Shown piece after piece: positions 36,658 through 47,862 of a DNA stretch of 64,000 nucleotides. This stretch comes from an uncultured Pelagibacteraceae bacterium (GTDB taxonomy: Bacteria; Pseudomonadota; Alphaproteobacteria; Pelagibacterales; Pelagibacteraceae). Both the position numbers and the translations under genes were made by a program. The notes under the pieces are model-generated. The model searched no databases, was not told the DNA's origin, and worked only from the letters and a program-made list of their open reading frames with translations. The stretch's first letter is position 1; every line of letters starts with the position of its first letter. The DNA lies in NCBI GenBank assembly GCA_902564245.1, contig CACFAF010000001.1:62001-126000 (forward strand), read 5' to 3'.

Positions 36658-38463
36658 TCAATCTTTGCTCAACCTTAACACTCCGATAAAAGCTTCTTGG
36701 GGTATTTCAACTCTTCCAAACTGTTTTGATCTAGCTTTACCTTTTTTTTGTTTTTCTAATAATTTTCTTTTTCTATCTGTTGCTCCCCCACCATGAATTT
36801 TTGTTAAAACATCTTTTTTAAATCCTTTAATCGTTTCTCTAGCAATAATTTTACCTCCAATTGCTGCTTGAATAGGTATCATAAAATTGTGTCTTGGTAT
36901 CAAATCTTTTAATTTTTCACACACTTCTCTTCCAGTATTTTGTGCAAAATCTTTATGGATCATCATTGCTAAAGCGTCTACTGGCTCTCCATTAACTAAA
37001 ATTCCTAATTTAACTAAATCACCTTCTCTATGCTCTATTATTTCGTAGTCAAAGCTTGCATAACCACTGGTCATTGACTTTAATCTATCATTAAAATCAA
37101 ATACTACTTCATTTAAAGGCAATTCATAGCTTATGACTGCTCTATTACCTGAATAGCTAAGATTAGTTTGTACGCCTCTTTTATCTTGGCAAATCTTTAT
37201 TATTGAACCAAGATATTCGTCTGGTGTTATGATAGTTGCTTTAATCCAAGGTTCTTCAATATATTTAATATGAGTAGGGTCAGGCAAACTTGATGGATTA
37301 TGTAAATTTATTATATTTCCATCATTTAAATTAACTTTATAAACTACTCCTGGAGTTGTTGTTAGCAAATTAATATCAAACTCTCTTTCAAGTCTTTCAG
37401 TAACTATTTCTAAATGTAGCAATCCTAAAAAACCACACCTAAAGCCTAATCCTAAAGCGGAAGAAGACTCTGCTTCAAAAGAAAAACTAGCATCATTTAA
37501 CTGTAGTTTGGCTAATCCATCTTTTAACTTTTGATATTCAGAACTATCAACAGGAAATAATCCACAAAAAACAACTGGCTTACTTCTTTTAAAACCTGGA
37601 AGTGCTTCTTTTAAAGGTTTAATGGCGTCACATATCGTATCTCCTACTTTTGTCTCTGAAAGAACCTTAATTCCAGTAGTAATAAACCCAATCTCACCAG
37701 CATTTAATTCACTTATATCTTTAGGTTTAGGTGTAAATACTCCTACTTTTTCAATTACATATTCTTGATTAGAAGACATCATTTTTATTTTCATATTTTT
37801 TTTTATTGTCCCATCAATTACTCTTACCAAAATTACAACTCCTAAATAAGTGTCATACCAACTATCAACTAATAAACATTTCAATATTTGATCTTTTTGA
37901 CCACTTGGGCCTGGTAAAATTTTGATAATTTGTTCTAAGATTTCTTCAATACCCTCACCTGTTTTTCCTGAACAAGGAATTGCATTACTTGTGTCTATTC
38001 CAATAACTTCTTCAATTTGTTTGTTAGTCCTTTCTAAATCCGATGCTGGTAAATCAATTTTATTTAAGACTGGTACTATTTCATGATTAATATCTAATGC
38101 CTGGTAAACATTTGCTAAAGTTTGAGCTTCTACTCCTTGAGTGCTATCTACAATCAAAATTGAACCTTCACAAGCATACAGAGATCGACTTACTTCATAA
38201 CTAAAATCTACATGACCAGGAGTATCAATAATATTTAAAATATAATCTTTACCATCTTTTGCTCTATAATTAAGCTTTACCGTTTGCGCTTTAATTGTTA
38301 TTCCTCTTTCACGTTCAATTTCCATAGAGTCTAAAACCTGAGCTTTCATTTCTCTTTCAGTTAATCCACCACACTTATGTATTATTCTATCTGCTATAGT
38401 AGATTTTCCATGATCTATATGCGCAATTATCGCAAAGTTTCTTATATTGTTGATTGTACTCAT
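36658..38463 (-). CDS. lepA: Elongation factor 4 (LepA)
   Basis: A 601-residue ribosome-associated GTPase. It has G1 [14 protein letters not shown]2 in [14 protein letters not shown]3 [13 protein letters not shown]4 NKIDLPASD and the LepA-specific C-terminal domain with [17 protein letters not shown] and [20 protein letters not shown]. Length and all domains are normal. It lies 2 bp downstream of pheT and ends the translation gene cluster. Confidence 0.97.
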   Translation of the reverse strand: MSTINNIRNFAIIAHIDHGKSTIADRIIHKCGGLTEREMKAQVLDSMEIERERGITIKAQTVKLNYRAKDGKDYILNIIDTPGHVDFSYEVSRSLYACEGSILIVDSTQGVEAQTLANVYQALDINHEIVPVLNKIDLPASDLERTNKQIEEVIGIDTSNAIPCSGKTGEGIEEILEQIIKILPGPSGQKDQILKCLLVDSWYDTYLGVVILVRVIDGTIKKNMKIKMMSSNQEYVIEKVGVFTPKPKDISELNAGEIGFITTGIKVLSETKVGDTICDAIKPLKEALPGFKRSKPVVFCGLFPVDSSEYQKLKDGLAKLQLNDASFSFEAESSSALGLGFRCGFLGLLHLEIVTERLEREFDINLLTTTPGVVYKVNLNDGNIINLHNPSSLPDPTHIKYIEEPWIKATIITPDEYLGSIIKICQDKRGVQTNLSYSGNRAVISYELPLNEVVFDFNDRLKSMTSGYASFDYEIIEHREGDLVKLGILVNGEPVDALAMMIHKDFAQNTGREVCEKLKDLIPRHNFMIPIQAAIGGKIIARETIKGFKKDVLTKIHGGGATDRKRKLLEKQKKGKARSKQFGRVEIPQEAFIGVLRLSKD

Positions 38464-38465
38464 TA

Positions 38466-40874
38466 TTATGATCTTATTTTAGCACCAGTTTTTGACTCAA
38501 CTGAAGAAATTATGAGTTGAGTAATTTTTTCTAAATCTTCATCATTTAATGTTTTTTCTTTTGATTGAATAGTAACATTAAGTGCAATTGATTTTTTATC
38601 TTCTGGAATATTTTGACCCTCATAAACATCAAAAACTTTTACTGAATTAACTAGATTTTTATCTACTTCAGAAATTATATTAATTAAATCTTGAACTTTA
38701 AAATTCTTATCAATAATAAATGCAAAATCTCTCTCTGATTTTTGATAATCTGAATACTGATATTTCTTTTTTTGATCTTTTATTTTTTTGTTAGTTTCTT
38801 TAATATGATCTAAATAAATTTCAAAACATATTAGAGCTTCAGTTTTAATATCTATTATTTTTAAAATATTTGGATGAATTTCACCAAAAAAAGCAACTGG
38901 ATTATTTTCATTTTTATTTAAATAAACAGCACCTGATTTTCCTGGATGGTAATAAGTAGGAGTTTTATTATCAATAAAAATTTTTTTATCATCAAAACCC
39001 GCTTCTACTAAACTTTGAATTAAATCTCTTTTTGCATCGAATAGATCAACTATTCTCTCTTTTTCTAGCCAATTATGTCTTGAAACTTTGCCTGCTCTTA
39101 AAGCTGTTAAAACTGTTTTTTGTTGGCCTGGTTTATATCCATTAAATATAGGTCCAATTTCAAAAAGTGAGATGTCTTTAAAGCCTCTATCTAAATTTTT
39201 TTTTAAATAAACAATCAAATTTGAAAAAATGGAACTTCTTAATACACTCAAATCAGAACTAATTGGATTTACAATTTCAGTTTCATTCTTATCTTCTTTA
39301 AATAATTGATTAATTTTTGAGTCTGTAAATGACCAAGTTATAGCCTCATAATAACCTTTTGAAGCGATAGAACGTTGAAAAAAATGAAATAATTTTTGTT
39401 GTTTATTGAGAGTTGGTTTTTCTCTAATTTTTTTTGGTAATTCTGTTTTGATTTGATCATAACCTTTAATTCTTACTATCTCTTCTACTATATCAATTGG
39501 TTGTAAAATATCAGGTCTCCAAGAAGGAGCTATTAAATTTAAATCATTATTTTTTTTATTAATTACAAATCCTAGGTCAATTAAAATTTTTATTATTTCT
39601 TTTTCAGTAACTTTAAAACCAGTAATATTCTCAAAAAGATTTATGGGAAATTTTATTTGAATTTTTTTAAAAGTGTCATTTTTTTTAATATCTATTTTGC
39701 TTATTTCACCTCCACATATTTTTTGAATTAAATGAGCAGCTTTAACTAACCCTTCTTCTATAGAATTGGGATCGATTCCTCTCTCGAATCTAAATTTTGC
39801 GTCAGTATCTAAATTTAATAACTTAGAAGTTTTTCTTATAGACTTTGGATTGAAATAAGCTGACTCTAAGAGAATATTTTTGGTGTCTAATTCAGTTCCA
39901 GATCTAGTTCCACCTATTATGCCTCCAAGACCTAAAACACCTGAATTATCAGATATTACGCACATATTTTCTTGAAGAATGTATTTCTTGTTATCTAAAG
40001 CTTCAAAACTTTCACCTTTTTTTGAATTCCTAACAATAATACTATTATTAATTTTATCTGCATCATAGGCGTGCAATGGTCTATTTAAATCAAACATTAT
40101 GTAATTTGTTACATCTACTATTGCTGAGATTGGTTTTTGACCTAATGATAATATCTTGTCTTTTAACCATTTTGGACTCTCGGTATTTTTAATACCTTTA
40201 ATTAAACAACTTCCAAATGCAGAGCATCCTTGATTTTTTTCTCTAGAAATTTTTACTTTGATTTTTTGAGGCCCTTTAAATCTTATTTTATTATCATTCA
40301 GTTTTTTAAGTTTTCCTGTACCTGCAGCAGCTAAGTCTCTAGCAACTCCTCTTACTCCAAGACAATCGGCTCTATTTGGAGTAATAGAAAGATCAATTAC
40401 TTTTGGACTACCATTTTTAAAATATTTTTTACCGATTTGATTATTATATTTTTTTGAAGACAGTTCAGTTATTCCTTCACTTTCATCTGATAATTCTAAT
40501 TCCGATTCTGAGCAGAGCATTCCATATGAAGTTACACCTCTAATTTTACTTACAGATAATTTCATCTGATTTTTTGGTATTACTGCACCAGGTGGTGCAT
40601 ATATAGTTATGAGATTTTTTTTTGCATTAGGAGCTCCACAAACTACTTTTACAATTTCTTCTTTTCCTATATCTACATCACATACACTCAATCTATCAGC
40701 ATTTGGATGTTGATTTTTATTTACAATTCTTGCAACAACAAACTCATCTTTTTCAGATATTTGATTTTGAAAACTCTCTACTTCAAGACCAATATTTGTT
40801 AATTTTTCGATTATTTTTTCATCATTATACTTAGTTTCCAAATGTTGTTTCAGCCAGTCAATAGTAAATCTCAT
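38466..40874 (-). CDS. pheT: Phenylalanine-tRNA ligase beta subunit
   Basis: The 802-residue beta chain of the heterotetrameric synthetase. The N-terminal EMAP-like tRNA-binding domain has [20 protein letters not shown] and [11 protein letters not shown]. The B3/B4 editing domain includes [15 protein letters not shown] and [11 protein letters not shown]. The C-terminal FDX-ACB anticodon domain starts near [15 protein letters not shown]. Domains and length are normal. It overlaps pheS by 4 nt. Confidence 0.96.
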   Translation of the reverse strand: MRFTIDWLKQHLETKYNDEKIIEKLTNIGLEVESFQNQISEKDEFVVARIVNKNQHPNADRLSVCDVDIGKEEIVKVVCGAPNAKKNLITIYAPPGAVIPKNQMKLSVSKIRGVTSYGMLCSESELELSDESEGITELSSKKYNNQIGKKYFKNGSPKVIDLSITPNRADCLGVRGVARDLAAAGTGKLKKLNDNKIRFKGPQKIKVKISREKNQGCSAFGSCLIKGIKNTESPKWLKDKILSLGQKPISAIVDVTNYIMFDLNRPLHAYDADKINNSIIVRNSKKGESFEALDNKKYILQENMCVISDNSGVLGLGGIIGGTRSGTELDTKNILLESAYFNPKSIRKTSKLLNLDTDAKFRFERGIDPNSIEEGLVKAAHLIQKICGGEISKIDIKKNDTFKKIQIKFPINLFENITGFKVTEKEIIKILIDLGFVINKKNNDLNLIAPSWRPDILQPIDIVEEIVRIKGYDQIKTELPKKIREKPTLNKQQKLFHFFQRSIASKGYYEAITWSFTDSKINQLFKEDKNETEIVNPISSDLSVLRSSIFSNLIVYLKKNLDRGFKDISLFEIGPIFNGYKPGQQKTVLTALRAGKVSRHNWLEKERIVDLFDAKRDLIQSLVEAGFDDKKIFIDNKTPTYYHPGKSGAVYLNKNENNPVAFFGEIHPNILKIIDIKTEALICFEIYLDHIKETNKKIKDQKKKYQYSDYQKSERDFAFIIDKNFKVQDLINIISEVDKNLVNSVKVFDVYEGQNIPEDKKSIALNVTIQSKEKTLNDEDLEKITQLIISSVESKTGAKIRS

Positions 40875-41938
40875 CTACTTAATCCTCTATAGCTTGAAGG
40901 TACATCTAATGGATCAAATCCAAAATGATTTAACCATCTATAATCTGTTTCAAAAAATGCTCTTAAATCATTAATACCATATTTGAGCATAGCCAATCTA
41001 TCTATACCAATACCAAAAGCATATCCTTGAAATTTTGATGTATCTAATTTTACATTTTTAAGTACATTCGGATGAACCATGCCACATCCTAATATCTCTA
41101 ACCACTTATCTCCCTCACCAATAACTATTTTACCATCTTTAAGTTCATAACCAATATCAACTTCAGCAGATGGTTCTGTAAAAGGAAAATGACTTGGTCT
41201 GAATCTCATTCTAATTTTATCAACTTCGAAAAATTCTTTTATAAAATAATTTAAACATCCTTTAAGATGGCCCATATTTATATTTCTATCAATATGAAGA
41301 CCTTCAACTTGATGAAACATTGGTGAATGAGTTTGATCACTGTCCGATCTGTAAGTTCTGCCTGGTGCAATAATTTTAAATGGAGGTTTACCATTCAACA
41401 TTGTTCTAACTTGAACTGGAGATGTATGAGTTCTAAGTAAAAATTCTTTATCGTTATCCAAATAGAATGTGTCATGCATATCTCTTGCGGGGTGATTATC
41501 AGGTGTATTTAAAGCAGTAAAATTATTGTATTCATTTTCAACATCAGGCCCTTCTTGAATACTAAAACCTATTTCAGAAAATATTGAAGATATTTCATCT
41601 ATTACCTGAGATACAGGATGTATTTTACCTCTAATAAAATTTCTTTCAGGTAAAGTAACATCTACTTTTTCATTTTGAAGTTTTAAATTAATTTCATTAA
41701 TTTCAATATCCTTAATTTTTTTTTCAATTAAGCTTTGAAGTTCATCTTTTATTGAATTTAAATCTGAGGCAAATTTTTTTCTGTTTTCTGCAGAAATAGA
41801 ACCCATCTTTTTAAATTCATTTGAAATTTTTCCATTCTTTCCAAACAGCTCAGATTTTAATTGATTAACAGAGTTGAGATCTAAATTTTTTTTAAGTTTA
41901 TTTAAATATTCTTCTTTAATTTTTATAATATCTGACAT
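40871..41938 (-). CDS. pheS: Phenylalanine-tRNA ligase alpha subunit
   Basis: A 355-residue class II synthetase catalytic subunit with an N-terminal coiled coil (about 1-85), motif 2 in [20 protein letters not shown], the QVEGLHID segment and motif 3 in [32 protein letters not shown] is also typical. It attaches phenylalanine to tRNA together with PheT. It follows rplT after 43 bp and overlaps pheT. Confidence 0.97.
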   Translation of the reverse strand: MSDIIKIKEEYLNKLKKNLDLNSVNQLKSELFGKNGKISNEFKKMGSISAENRKKFASDLNSIKDELQSLIEKKIKDIEINEINLKLQNEKVDVTLPERNFIRGKIHPVSQVIDEISSIFSEIGFSIQEGPDVENEYNNFTALNTPDNHPARDMHDTFYLDNDKEFLLRTHTSPVQVRTMLNGKPPFKIIAPGRTYRSDSDQTHSPMFHQVEGLHIDRNINMGHLKGCLNYFIKEFFEVDKIRMRFRPSHFPFTEPSAEVDIGYELKDGKIVIGEGDKWLEILGCGMVHPNVLKNVKLDTSKFQGYAFGIGIDRLAMLKYGINDLRAFFETDYRWLNHFGFDPLDVPSSYRGLSR

Positions 41939-41981
41939 TTTAATAGATTATTTCTAAAGTTCAGAAAAACAATAGAGAAGA

Positions 41982-42338
41982 TTAGTTTAAAGCAGATTGA
42001 GCTTTTTTAACTATAGTTTTAAATGCTTCTGGATTATCATATGCTATTTCTGCTAGAATTTTTCTATCTAGCTTTATTCCAGATTTGTTTAATCCATTAA
42101 CAAACTTTGAATACGTCAGACCTTCAGCTCTTACTCCAGCATTAATTCTTTGTATCCATAATGACTTAAAGTCTCTTTTTTTATTTCTTCGATCTCTATA
42201 GGCATATTGCATTGCTTTTTCCATAGCTTGTTTTGCAACTCTAATGGTATTTTTTCTTCTGCCCCACTGACCTTTAACAGCCTTTAAAACTTTTTTATGT
42301 TTAGCATGACTAGTTACACCTCTTTTTACTCTTGCCAT
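41982..42338 (-). CDS. rplT: 50S ribosomal protein L20
   Basis: L20 is 118 residues, as expected, starting [19 protein letters not shown] with the basic N-terminal extension. It continues [39 protein letters not shown] and the C-terminal helical domain [20 protein letters not shown]. In many bacteria L20 represses its own operon by binding the leader; no leader pseudoknot could be established here. It starts 1 bp after the rpmI stop. Confidence 0.98.
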   Translation of the reverse strand: MARVKRGVTSHAKHKKVLKAVKGQWGRRKNTIRVAKQAMEKAMQYAYRDRRNKKRDFKSLWIQRINAGVRAEGLTYSKFVNGLNKSGIKLDRKILAEIAYDNPEAFKTIVKKAQSALN

Positions 42339-42339
42339 T

Positions 42340-42546
42340 TTATCCTCTTAAATTGTAAGGCATGTATGATTTTACTATTTTAGCATCTTGCTTTGACATT
42401 ATAGTTGTGCCTCTTTGATTTCTAATTTGTGAATTTGTTCTTTTAATCATACCATGTCTTTTACCTGCTTGACCCATAACAACCTTTCCTTTAGCTGTGA
42501 TCTTAAATCTTTTTTTAGCTGAACTTTTTGTTTTTAACTTTGGCAT
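42340..42546 (-). CDS. rpmI: 50S ribosomal protein L35
   Basis: A 68-residue L35 starting [20 protein letters not shown] and ending SYMPYNLRG, a basic protein of the large subunit. It sits in the universally common infC-rpmI-rplT order. The 53-bp gap to infC is the only sizeable space in the operon and could carry regulation. Confidence 0.97.
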   Translation of the reverse strand: MPKLKTKSSAKKRFKITAKGKVVMGQAGKRHGMIKRTNSQIRNQRGTTIMSKQDAKIVKSYMPYNLRG

Positions 42547-42599
42547 AATTTGACGAGGTTATACAAATAATAAATCTAATTTACAACAAATATTATTCC

Positions 42600-43145
42600 T
42601 CATAAAGGTTGAATAACCATTATCATTTGCTTGCCGTCAAATTTTGGATCTAATTCCACTTTACCTATTTCTTTCATATCTTCTTTAATCTTAGTCATTA
42701 ACTCATGACCTAGATGTGAATGTTGAAGTTCTCTACCTTTAAATCTAATTGTGAATTTGACTTTATCACCTTTAGAAATAAATTTCTGTGCATTTTTAAT
42801 TTTAAATTGATAATCATGAGTTTCTGTTACTGGTCTTAATTTAATTTCTTTTAGTTCAATTTTCTTTTGTTTTTTTTTTGCTTTATTTGCTTTTTTTTGA
42901 GCATCATATTTATATTTACCCATATCAATTATTTTACATACAGGTGGTTTTGCATTAGGAGCAATTTCTATTAAATCCAATCCCTCTTCCTTTGCCATTG
43001 CTATAGCCTCATTTGTATTTAAAATTCCTAAGTTGTCTCCATTGCTGGCAATTACTTGTACTTCAGGTGAAATAATCCTATTATTTGATCGAGGACCCTT
43101 GTCCTTAGTTCTTCTTTGAAAATAATTTTGTTTATATACTGCCAC
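42600..43145 (-). CDS. infC: Translation initiation factor IF-3
   Basis: IF-3 checks start-codon pairing and keeps subunits apart. The 181-residue protein begins with GTG directly after the thrS stop. The N-terminal domain holds EVQVIASNGDNLGIL and GLDLIEIAPNAKPPVCKIID. A Lys-rich linker is followed by the C-terminal domain with ISKGDKVKFTIRFKGRELQH. Bacterial infC often uses a rare start codon (AUU in E. coli); here GTG is the only plausible one because thrS ends 1 bp before. Confidence 0.96.
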   Translation of the reverse strand: MAVYKQNYFQRRTKDKGPRSNNRIISPEVQVIASNGDNLGILNTNEAIAMAKEEGLDLIEIAPNAKPPVCKIIDMGKYKYDAQKKANKAKKKQKKIELKEIKLRPVTETHDYQFKIKNAQKFISKGDKVKFTIRFKGRELQHSHLGHELMTKIKEDMKEIGKVELDPKFDGKQMIMVIQPL

Positions 43146-45062
43146 TTATTTTGAAGGTGCTTTATTAAGAGCAGCAAATTTTTTTAAAAAAATATTTAGT
43201 TCCATAGTTTCTTGTTTCTTAGAATCCAATCTTCTAATAGTTACAGTGTTACTGTCAACTTCTTTTTTACCACAAATTAATAAAAGTGGTATTTTTGACA
43301 GCGAATGATCTCTAATTTTGTAATTTAAATTATGATTTTTTAAATCTACCTCAGATTTAATGCCAGCATTCTTTATTTTCTGGTTTACTACTTTAGCATA
43401 ATCGTCAAATTCATCAGATACTGGAATGACCATTGCTTGTATTGGTGAAATCCAAAATGGAAGTTTACCAGCATAATGTTCAATTAATATTCCAATAAAT
43501 CTCTCTAAAGATCCAAATAATGCTCTGTGAAGCATAACTGGAACTTTCTTTGTTCCATCTTTATCAACAAATGATGCACTTAATCTATCAGGTAAATTTA
43601 AATCAACTTGCAATGTCCCACATTGCCAATCTCTTCCAATAGCATCTCTTAAAACAAATTCAATTTTTGGTCCATAAAAAGCACCTTCTCCTTTATTAAT
43701 ACTGTATTCAAGTTTTGAAGCTTTAACTGCTTTTAATAATGCAGATTCTGCTTTATCCCAAACTTTATCATCACCAACTCTTAAATCTGGTCTATCTGAA
43801 TACTTTAAAATTACATCATTAAATCCAAGCTCCTTATAAATTTCTAAAATTAAATTTGTAACCAATAAACACTCTTCAGTAATTTGATCTTCAGAGCAAA
43901 AAATATGTGCGTCGTCTTGAGTAAAAGCCCTTACTCTTAATAATCCATGAAGTGCTCCTGACGGTTCATATCTATGTACTTTACCGAATTCGGACAATCT
44001 AAGTGGTAAATCCCTATAACTTTTTAATCCTTGATTAAAAACTTGAACATGACCAGGACAATTCATTGGTTTGATAGCAAAAATTTTCTCATCTGGAGTT
44101 TGAGAAGTATACATATGCTCTCCATATTTCTCCCAATGACCAGATTTTTCCCACAATGATCTATCTAAAACTTCAGGAGTATTTATTTCTTTGTATCCAG
44201 CATTATCTTGTTTGTTCCTCATATAACCAACTAATTTTTGGAAAAGACTCCATCCTTTTTCATGCCAAAAAACTGAACCTGGACTTTCTTCCCTAAAATG
44301 AAACAAATCCATTTCCCTTCCGAGCTTTCTATGATCTCTTTTTTCAGCTTCCTCAATTCTTTTTAAATATTGATCTAAATCTTTTTGATTTGACCAACTT
44401 GTTCCATAAATTCTTTGAAGCATTTCATTATTAGAATCTCCTCGCCAGTATGCTCCTGATACTTTAGTCAATTTAAAGTATTTGCCAACTTTTCCAGTAG
44501 ACGACAAATGAGGTCCACGACATAGATCATGCCATTTTCCATGATGATAAATAGTTACTTCTTCTTTGTCTGGAATACTTTCAATTATTTCTGCTTTGTA
44601 AATCTCACCCTTTTTTTTAAAATGAGAAACAGCTTTTTTCCTATCCCAAATTTCTCGCCTTGTCAGTTCATTCCTATCAACTATTTCTCTCATTTTGATC
44701 TCTATTTTATCTAAATCATTCTTAGTAAAAGGTTCCTTACGTGCAAAATCATAAAAAAAACCATTTTCAATTACTGGGCCAATAGTTACTTGAGTTTTTG
44801 GAAATATTTCTTGCACTGCCATAGCTAAAATATGCGCTGTATCATGTCTTATGGTTTCTAATCCTTCTTTGTCTTTTGACGTATATATTTTTACTGAACA
44901 ATCCTTATCTATTTCATAACTAAGATCTTTTTGCTCACCATCTACACTCATTATAAGAGCATCTTTCGATAAAGATTTGCTTATCTTTTCTGCAATTTCA
45001 AAACCAGTAACTTTTTTTGAAAAATTTATATCTTTTCCATTAGGTAATTTAATATTTGGCAT
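43146..45062 (-). CDS. thrS: Threonine-tRNA ligase
   Basis: A full-length 638-residue ThrRS. The N-terminal TGS domain (1-60) is followed by the editing domain with IRHDTAHILAMAVQEIF (HxxxH), then KWHDLCRGPHLSSTGKV. The class II catalytic core has MNCPGHVQVFNQGLKSYRDL and YGPKIEFVLRDAIGRDWQCG, where Cys and His zinc ligands are present. The C-terminal anticodon domain begins near IQAMVIPVSDEFDDYA. It directly follows the stop of the GT4 gene with no gap and heads the infC-rpmI-rplT-pheST genes. Confidence 0.97.
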   Translation of the reverse strand: MPNIKLPNGKDINFSKKVTGFEIAEKISKSLSKDALIMSVDGEQKDLSYEIDKDCSVKIYTSKDKEGLETIRHDTAHILAMAVQEIFPKTQVTIGPVIENGFFYDFARKEPFTKNDLDKIEIKMREIVDRNELTRREIWDRKKAVSHFKKKGEIYKAEIIESIPDKEEVTIYHHGKWHDLCRGPHLSSTGKVGKYFKLTKVSGAYWRGDSNNEMLQRIYGTSWSNQKDLDQYLKRIEEAEKRDHRKLGREMDLFHFREESPGSVFWHEKGWSLFQKLVGYMRNKQDNAGYKEINTPEVLDRSLWEKSGHWEKYGEHMYTSQTPDEKIFAIKPMNCPGHVQVFNQGLKSYRDLPLRLSEFGKVHRYEPSGALHGLLRVRAFTQDDAHIFCSEDQITEECLLVTNLILEIYKELGFNDVILKYSDRPDLRVGDDKVWDKAESALLKAVKASKLEYSINKGEGAFYGPKIEFVLRDAIGRDWQCGTLQVDLNLPDRLSASFVDKDGTKKVPVMLHRALFGSLERFIGILIEHYAGKLPFWISPIQAMVIPVSDEFDDYAKVVNQKIKNAGIKSEVDLKNHNLNYKIRDHSLSKIPLLLICGKKEVDSNTVTIRRLDSKKQETMELNIFLKKFAALNKAPSK

Positions 45063-46217
45063 TTATTTTATTAATTTTTTATATTCTGAATATGTAGAAA
45101 AACACATTTTTTCAATGTTAAATTTTTTAATTACATTTTTTCTACCTTCATTGCCCATAAATTTCAATGTAGTTTCATCTAATTGTAATGTTTCTATAAT
45201 TTTTTTACTAAGTGATTCGGGTTTTCCGACTTCAAACAAAAAACCTGTTTTATCATTAATAATAGTTTCTTTAGAACCTCCAATATTACTGGCTATAATA
45301 GGTTTTTCCATTGATTGAGCTTCAACAGCTACTCTTCCAAAGGCTTCCGGCTCAATTGAAGCAGATACTACTATATCTGAAATTTTATATGCAACTGGCA
45401 TTTCTTTACAATGATCAATAAATCTTACTTGATTATTTAATCTATATTGCTCTACAAGTCTTAAAATTTTTTTCTTATAAACATCTCTTCCTTGATCACT
45501 TCCTAATATAATTGCGTAAAAAGCTTCATGTCCTAGCTCCTTATTAACTAAGTTAAGTGACTCTATAAATATTTCTTGTCCTTTCCAGGTAGTTAATCTT
45601 CCTGGTAATAATATTATTTTTTTTCCTCTTTTGATGTTCCATTTTTTATATAATTTATCTTCATCTGATTCTATTGTTGTGGATGGATCAAAATAATCTG
45701 TATTTATTCCTCTGAAAATTACCAAAAATCTTTTCTTTGGATCTAAATATTTTAAATAATTTTCATTTATATGTGAAAAGATAAAGTTTGAACCTGCTAT
45801 TGTAAGGTCAGATCTAACCATTATTGAATTATAAAATTTCTTTATTCTATTATTAAAATTATAAGTACCATGAAAAGTAGTGACAAATTTTCTTCTAGTT
45901 ATCTTTGTTGCTAACCAACAAGACCAGGCAGGAGCTCTACTTCTTGCATGTACAATTGAAATATTAAAAAATAAAATGATGAATATTAATATAAACACAT
46001 TTAAAATCATTAGAATTGGATTTTTACTATGAACTGGAATTCTAAATAATTTTACTTTTTTTTTATCTATATATTTGATTAGTTCTCCTCCACTAGTAGC
46101 AATGAAGGATAAACAATTATTCTCTGGTAAATAATGAGCAAGGTCATAACAGCCAGTCTCAGCACCTCCATATCCCAGTTTAGGAATAACTTGTAAAACT
46201 TTTAATTTTGATGACAT
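45063..46217 (-). CDS. Family 4 glycosyltransferase
   Basis: A 384-residue GT-B glycosyltransferase. The N-terminus VLQVIPKLGYGGAETGCYDL binds acceptor, VHARSRAPAWSCWLATKIT and TFHGTYNFNNR follow, and the C-terminal half has LLPGRLTTWKGQEIFIESLN and the donor-binding EAFGRVAVEAQSMEKPIIAS with EX7E spacing. A hydrophobic stretch at about 67-87 (ILMILNVFILIFIILFF) suggests membrane association. It is transcribed with thrS, although its role belongs with cell-surface glycans. Donor is unknown. Confidence 0.9.
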   Translation of the reverse strand: MSSKLKVLQVIPKLGYGGAETGCYDLAHYLPENNCLSFIATSGGELIKYIDKKKVKLFRIPVHSKNPILMILNVFILIFIILFFNISIVHARSRAPAWSCWLATKITRRKFVTTFHGTYNFNNRIKKFYNSIMVRSDLTIAGSNFIFSHINENYLKYLDPKKRFLVIFRGINTDYFDPSTTIESDEDKLYKKWNIKRGKKIILLPGRLTTWKGQEIFIESLNLVNKELGHEAFYAIILGSDQGRDVYKKKILRLVEQYRLNNQVRFIDHCKEMPVAYKISDIVVSASIEPEAFGRVAVEAQSMEKPIIASNIGGSKETIINDKTGFLFEVGKPESLSKKIIETLQLDETTLKFMGNEGRKNVIKKFNIEKMCFSTYSEYKKLIK

Positions 46218-46259
46218 TTACTGATATTATATATTAAGAAATAATTCTAATAAACTTTT

Positions 46260-47015
46260 ATGAATAAATTTAAGTACCTAAAAATATCAAAAACTAAAAA
46301 AATTAGATATTTAAGCAATTATTATAGGAAAAATCTTTATATAATTTTTTTACATGGGTTTATGTCTGATATTGAAGGAGAAAAACCAAAAGCCTTTTAT
46401 AATTATTCAAAAAAAAATAAGCTTGGTTTTCTTGCATTAGAATATTCAGGTAATGGAAAATCATCAGGCAAGTTTACTAATGGAAATATTAGTAAATGGT
46501 CAAATGAAACTAAAGTTGTAATCAAAAAAATTGTAAAAAAAAATAATTTTGTATTAATTGGTTCGAGTATGGGATCTTGGATATCATTAAATCAATTTAA
46601 ATTTTTCAAAAAACAAATCAAAGGCTTTATAGGTATAGGATCTGCACCAGAATTTTTAGAAAATTTGATGTGGAAAAAATTTACAAAAAAAATGAAAAAG
46701 GAAACAATTAAAAAAAGAATTTATAATTTAAAACATGGTGAGTATGAGTATCCAATAACATACCAATTGATAAAAGATGGGAGAAAAAATAAAGTTTTAA
46801 AAAAAAAAATATCCTCCAAAATATTTGTTACAATGTTTCATGGAAGTAAAGATGAAGTTGTACCAGTCAACTACTCTAAAAAGGTTTTAAAAATTTTTAC
46901 TAATGCTAGTAAAAAATTAGTAATTTTTAAAAATGGCGATCATAGCCTGTCTAGTAAGAGCAAACTTAAGAAAATTAATCTAGAATTAAGTAAAATTATC
47001 TCGAATATAGTTTAA
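46260..47015 (+). CDS. Alpha/beta hydrolase
   Basis: A 251-residue alpha/beta-fold hydrolase. The oxyanion-side IIFLHGFMSDIEGEKPKAFY is followed by nucleophile elbow LIGSSMGSWISL (GxSxG), FHGSKDEVVPVNYS with the catalytic Asp, and NGDHSLSSK with the catalytic His. The full triad is visible. Homologues hydrolyse esters or amides of unknown type. It is divergent from the GT4 gene (42-bp gap), and its 3' end overlaps the convergent epimerase by 30 bp. Confidence 0.88.
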   Translation: MNKFKYLKISKTKKIRYLSNYYRKNLYIIFLHGFMSDIEGEKPKAFYNYSKKNKLGFLALEYSGNGKSSGKFTNGNISKWSNETKVVIKKIVKKNNFVLIGSSMGSWISLNQFKFFKKQIKGFIGIGSAPEFLENLMWKKFTKKMKKETIKKRIYNLKHGEYEYPITYQLIKDGRKNKVLKKKISSKIFVTMFHGSKDEVVPVNYSKKVLKIFTNASKKLVIFKNGDHSLSSKSKLKKINLELSKIISNIV

Positions 47016-47861
47016 ACCCTCAACATATGTTGGAAACTTTAATTTATAATTAAAAAAATTTTTCATTTTTTTATTACTAACTTTTTTTGAATCCCTATAA
47101 AAACTTTTTAACATTTTATTATCTATGTCGCCGACTTCAGTCATTTTTGGTTTATCTAAATTTAGTAATTTTACTCCATACATTGTTACCTCTTCTGAAG
47201 ATGATGGTTTATCATCAGATAGATTATATATTTCTCCAGATTTAAAATTAGATAAAGACTCAAATAATATATTTGCAATATCTTCAACATGTATTCTTGA
47301 AAAAAAATGATTTTCTTTCTTGATTAAATTAACTTTTCCTAATTTTAATCTTATAAGTATATTATTTTCTTTGGAATAAATTCCTGACAATCTAAATATC
47401 TGGATAGGTTGATTATTTTTTTTTGATAAATTAAGCCAAGATTTTTCTGCCTCGAGTCTTGCTATTCCATTTGAAGATGTAGGATTTGTTAGACTGTCTT
47501 CATTTACCCAATTGCCATCATGGTCACCATAAACGCTAGTAGCTGATAAATAAGTTATCCACTTAAATTTAGAATCTTTTATTTCATAAAAAAAATTTTT
47601 TATTACTAAGTCTATTCCATTGGCTGGAGGTATTGATATCAAAATATAGTCTGCCTCACGAAGATTCTTAATAAGTTTATCATCAAATGCTTCGTCCTTA
47701 AAAAAGAAATTTTCATAAGATAAATCATCAATTTTTTTTTTACAAGATTTACCTGTTGAAGTTGTAGACAAATTAATAATTAAATTTTCAGATTTAATTT
47801 TATTTATAAACTCTTTAGCTACTTGGCCAAAGCCAAAACAAAAAATATTTATTTCCTTCAC
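46986..47861 (-). CDS. NAD(P)-dependent epimerase-like protein (atypical SDR, YeeZ-like)
   Basis: A 291-residue Rossmann protein: INIFCFGFGQVAKEFINKI (GxGxxA-like NAD-binding), YILISIPPANGIDLVIK, WITYLSATSVYGDHDGNWVN and IFRLSGIYSKENNILI. The usual YxxxK is missing; SNGIARLEAEKSWLNL stands at that place, as in atypical SDRs of the YeeZ type. Its catalytic activity is therefore uncertain. It lies 1 bp downstream of gltB on the same strand and overlaps the hydrolase gene by 30 bp. Confidence 0.78.
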   Translation of the reverse strand: MKEINIFCFGFGQVAKEFINKIKSENLIINLSTTSTGKSCKKKIDDLSYENFFFKDEAFDDKLIKNLREADYILISIPPANGIDLVIKNFFYEIKDSKFKWITYLSATSVYGDHDGNWVNEDSLTNPTSSNGIARLEAEKSWLNLSKKNNQPIQIFRLSGIYSKENNILIRLKLGKVNLIKKENHFFSRIHVEDIANILFESLSNFKSGEIYNLSDDKPSSSEEVTMYGVKLLNLDKPKMTEVGDIDNKMLKSFYRDSKKVSNKKMKNFFNYKLKFPTYVEGLNYIRDNFT

Positions 47862-47862
47862 T

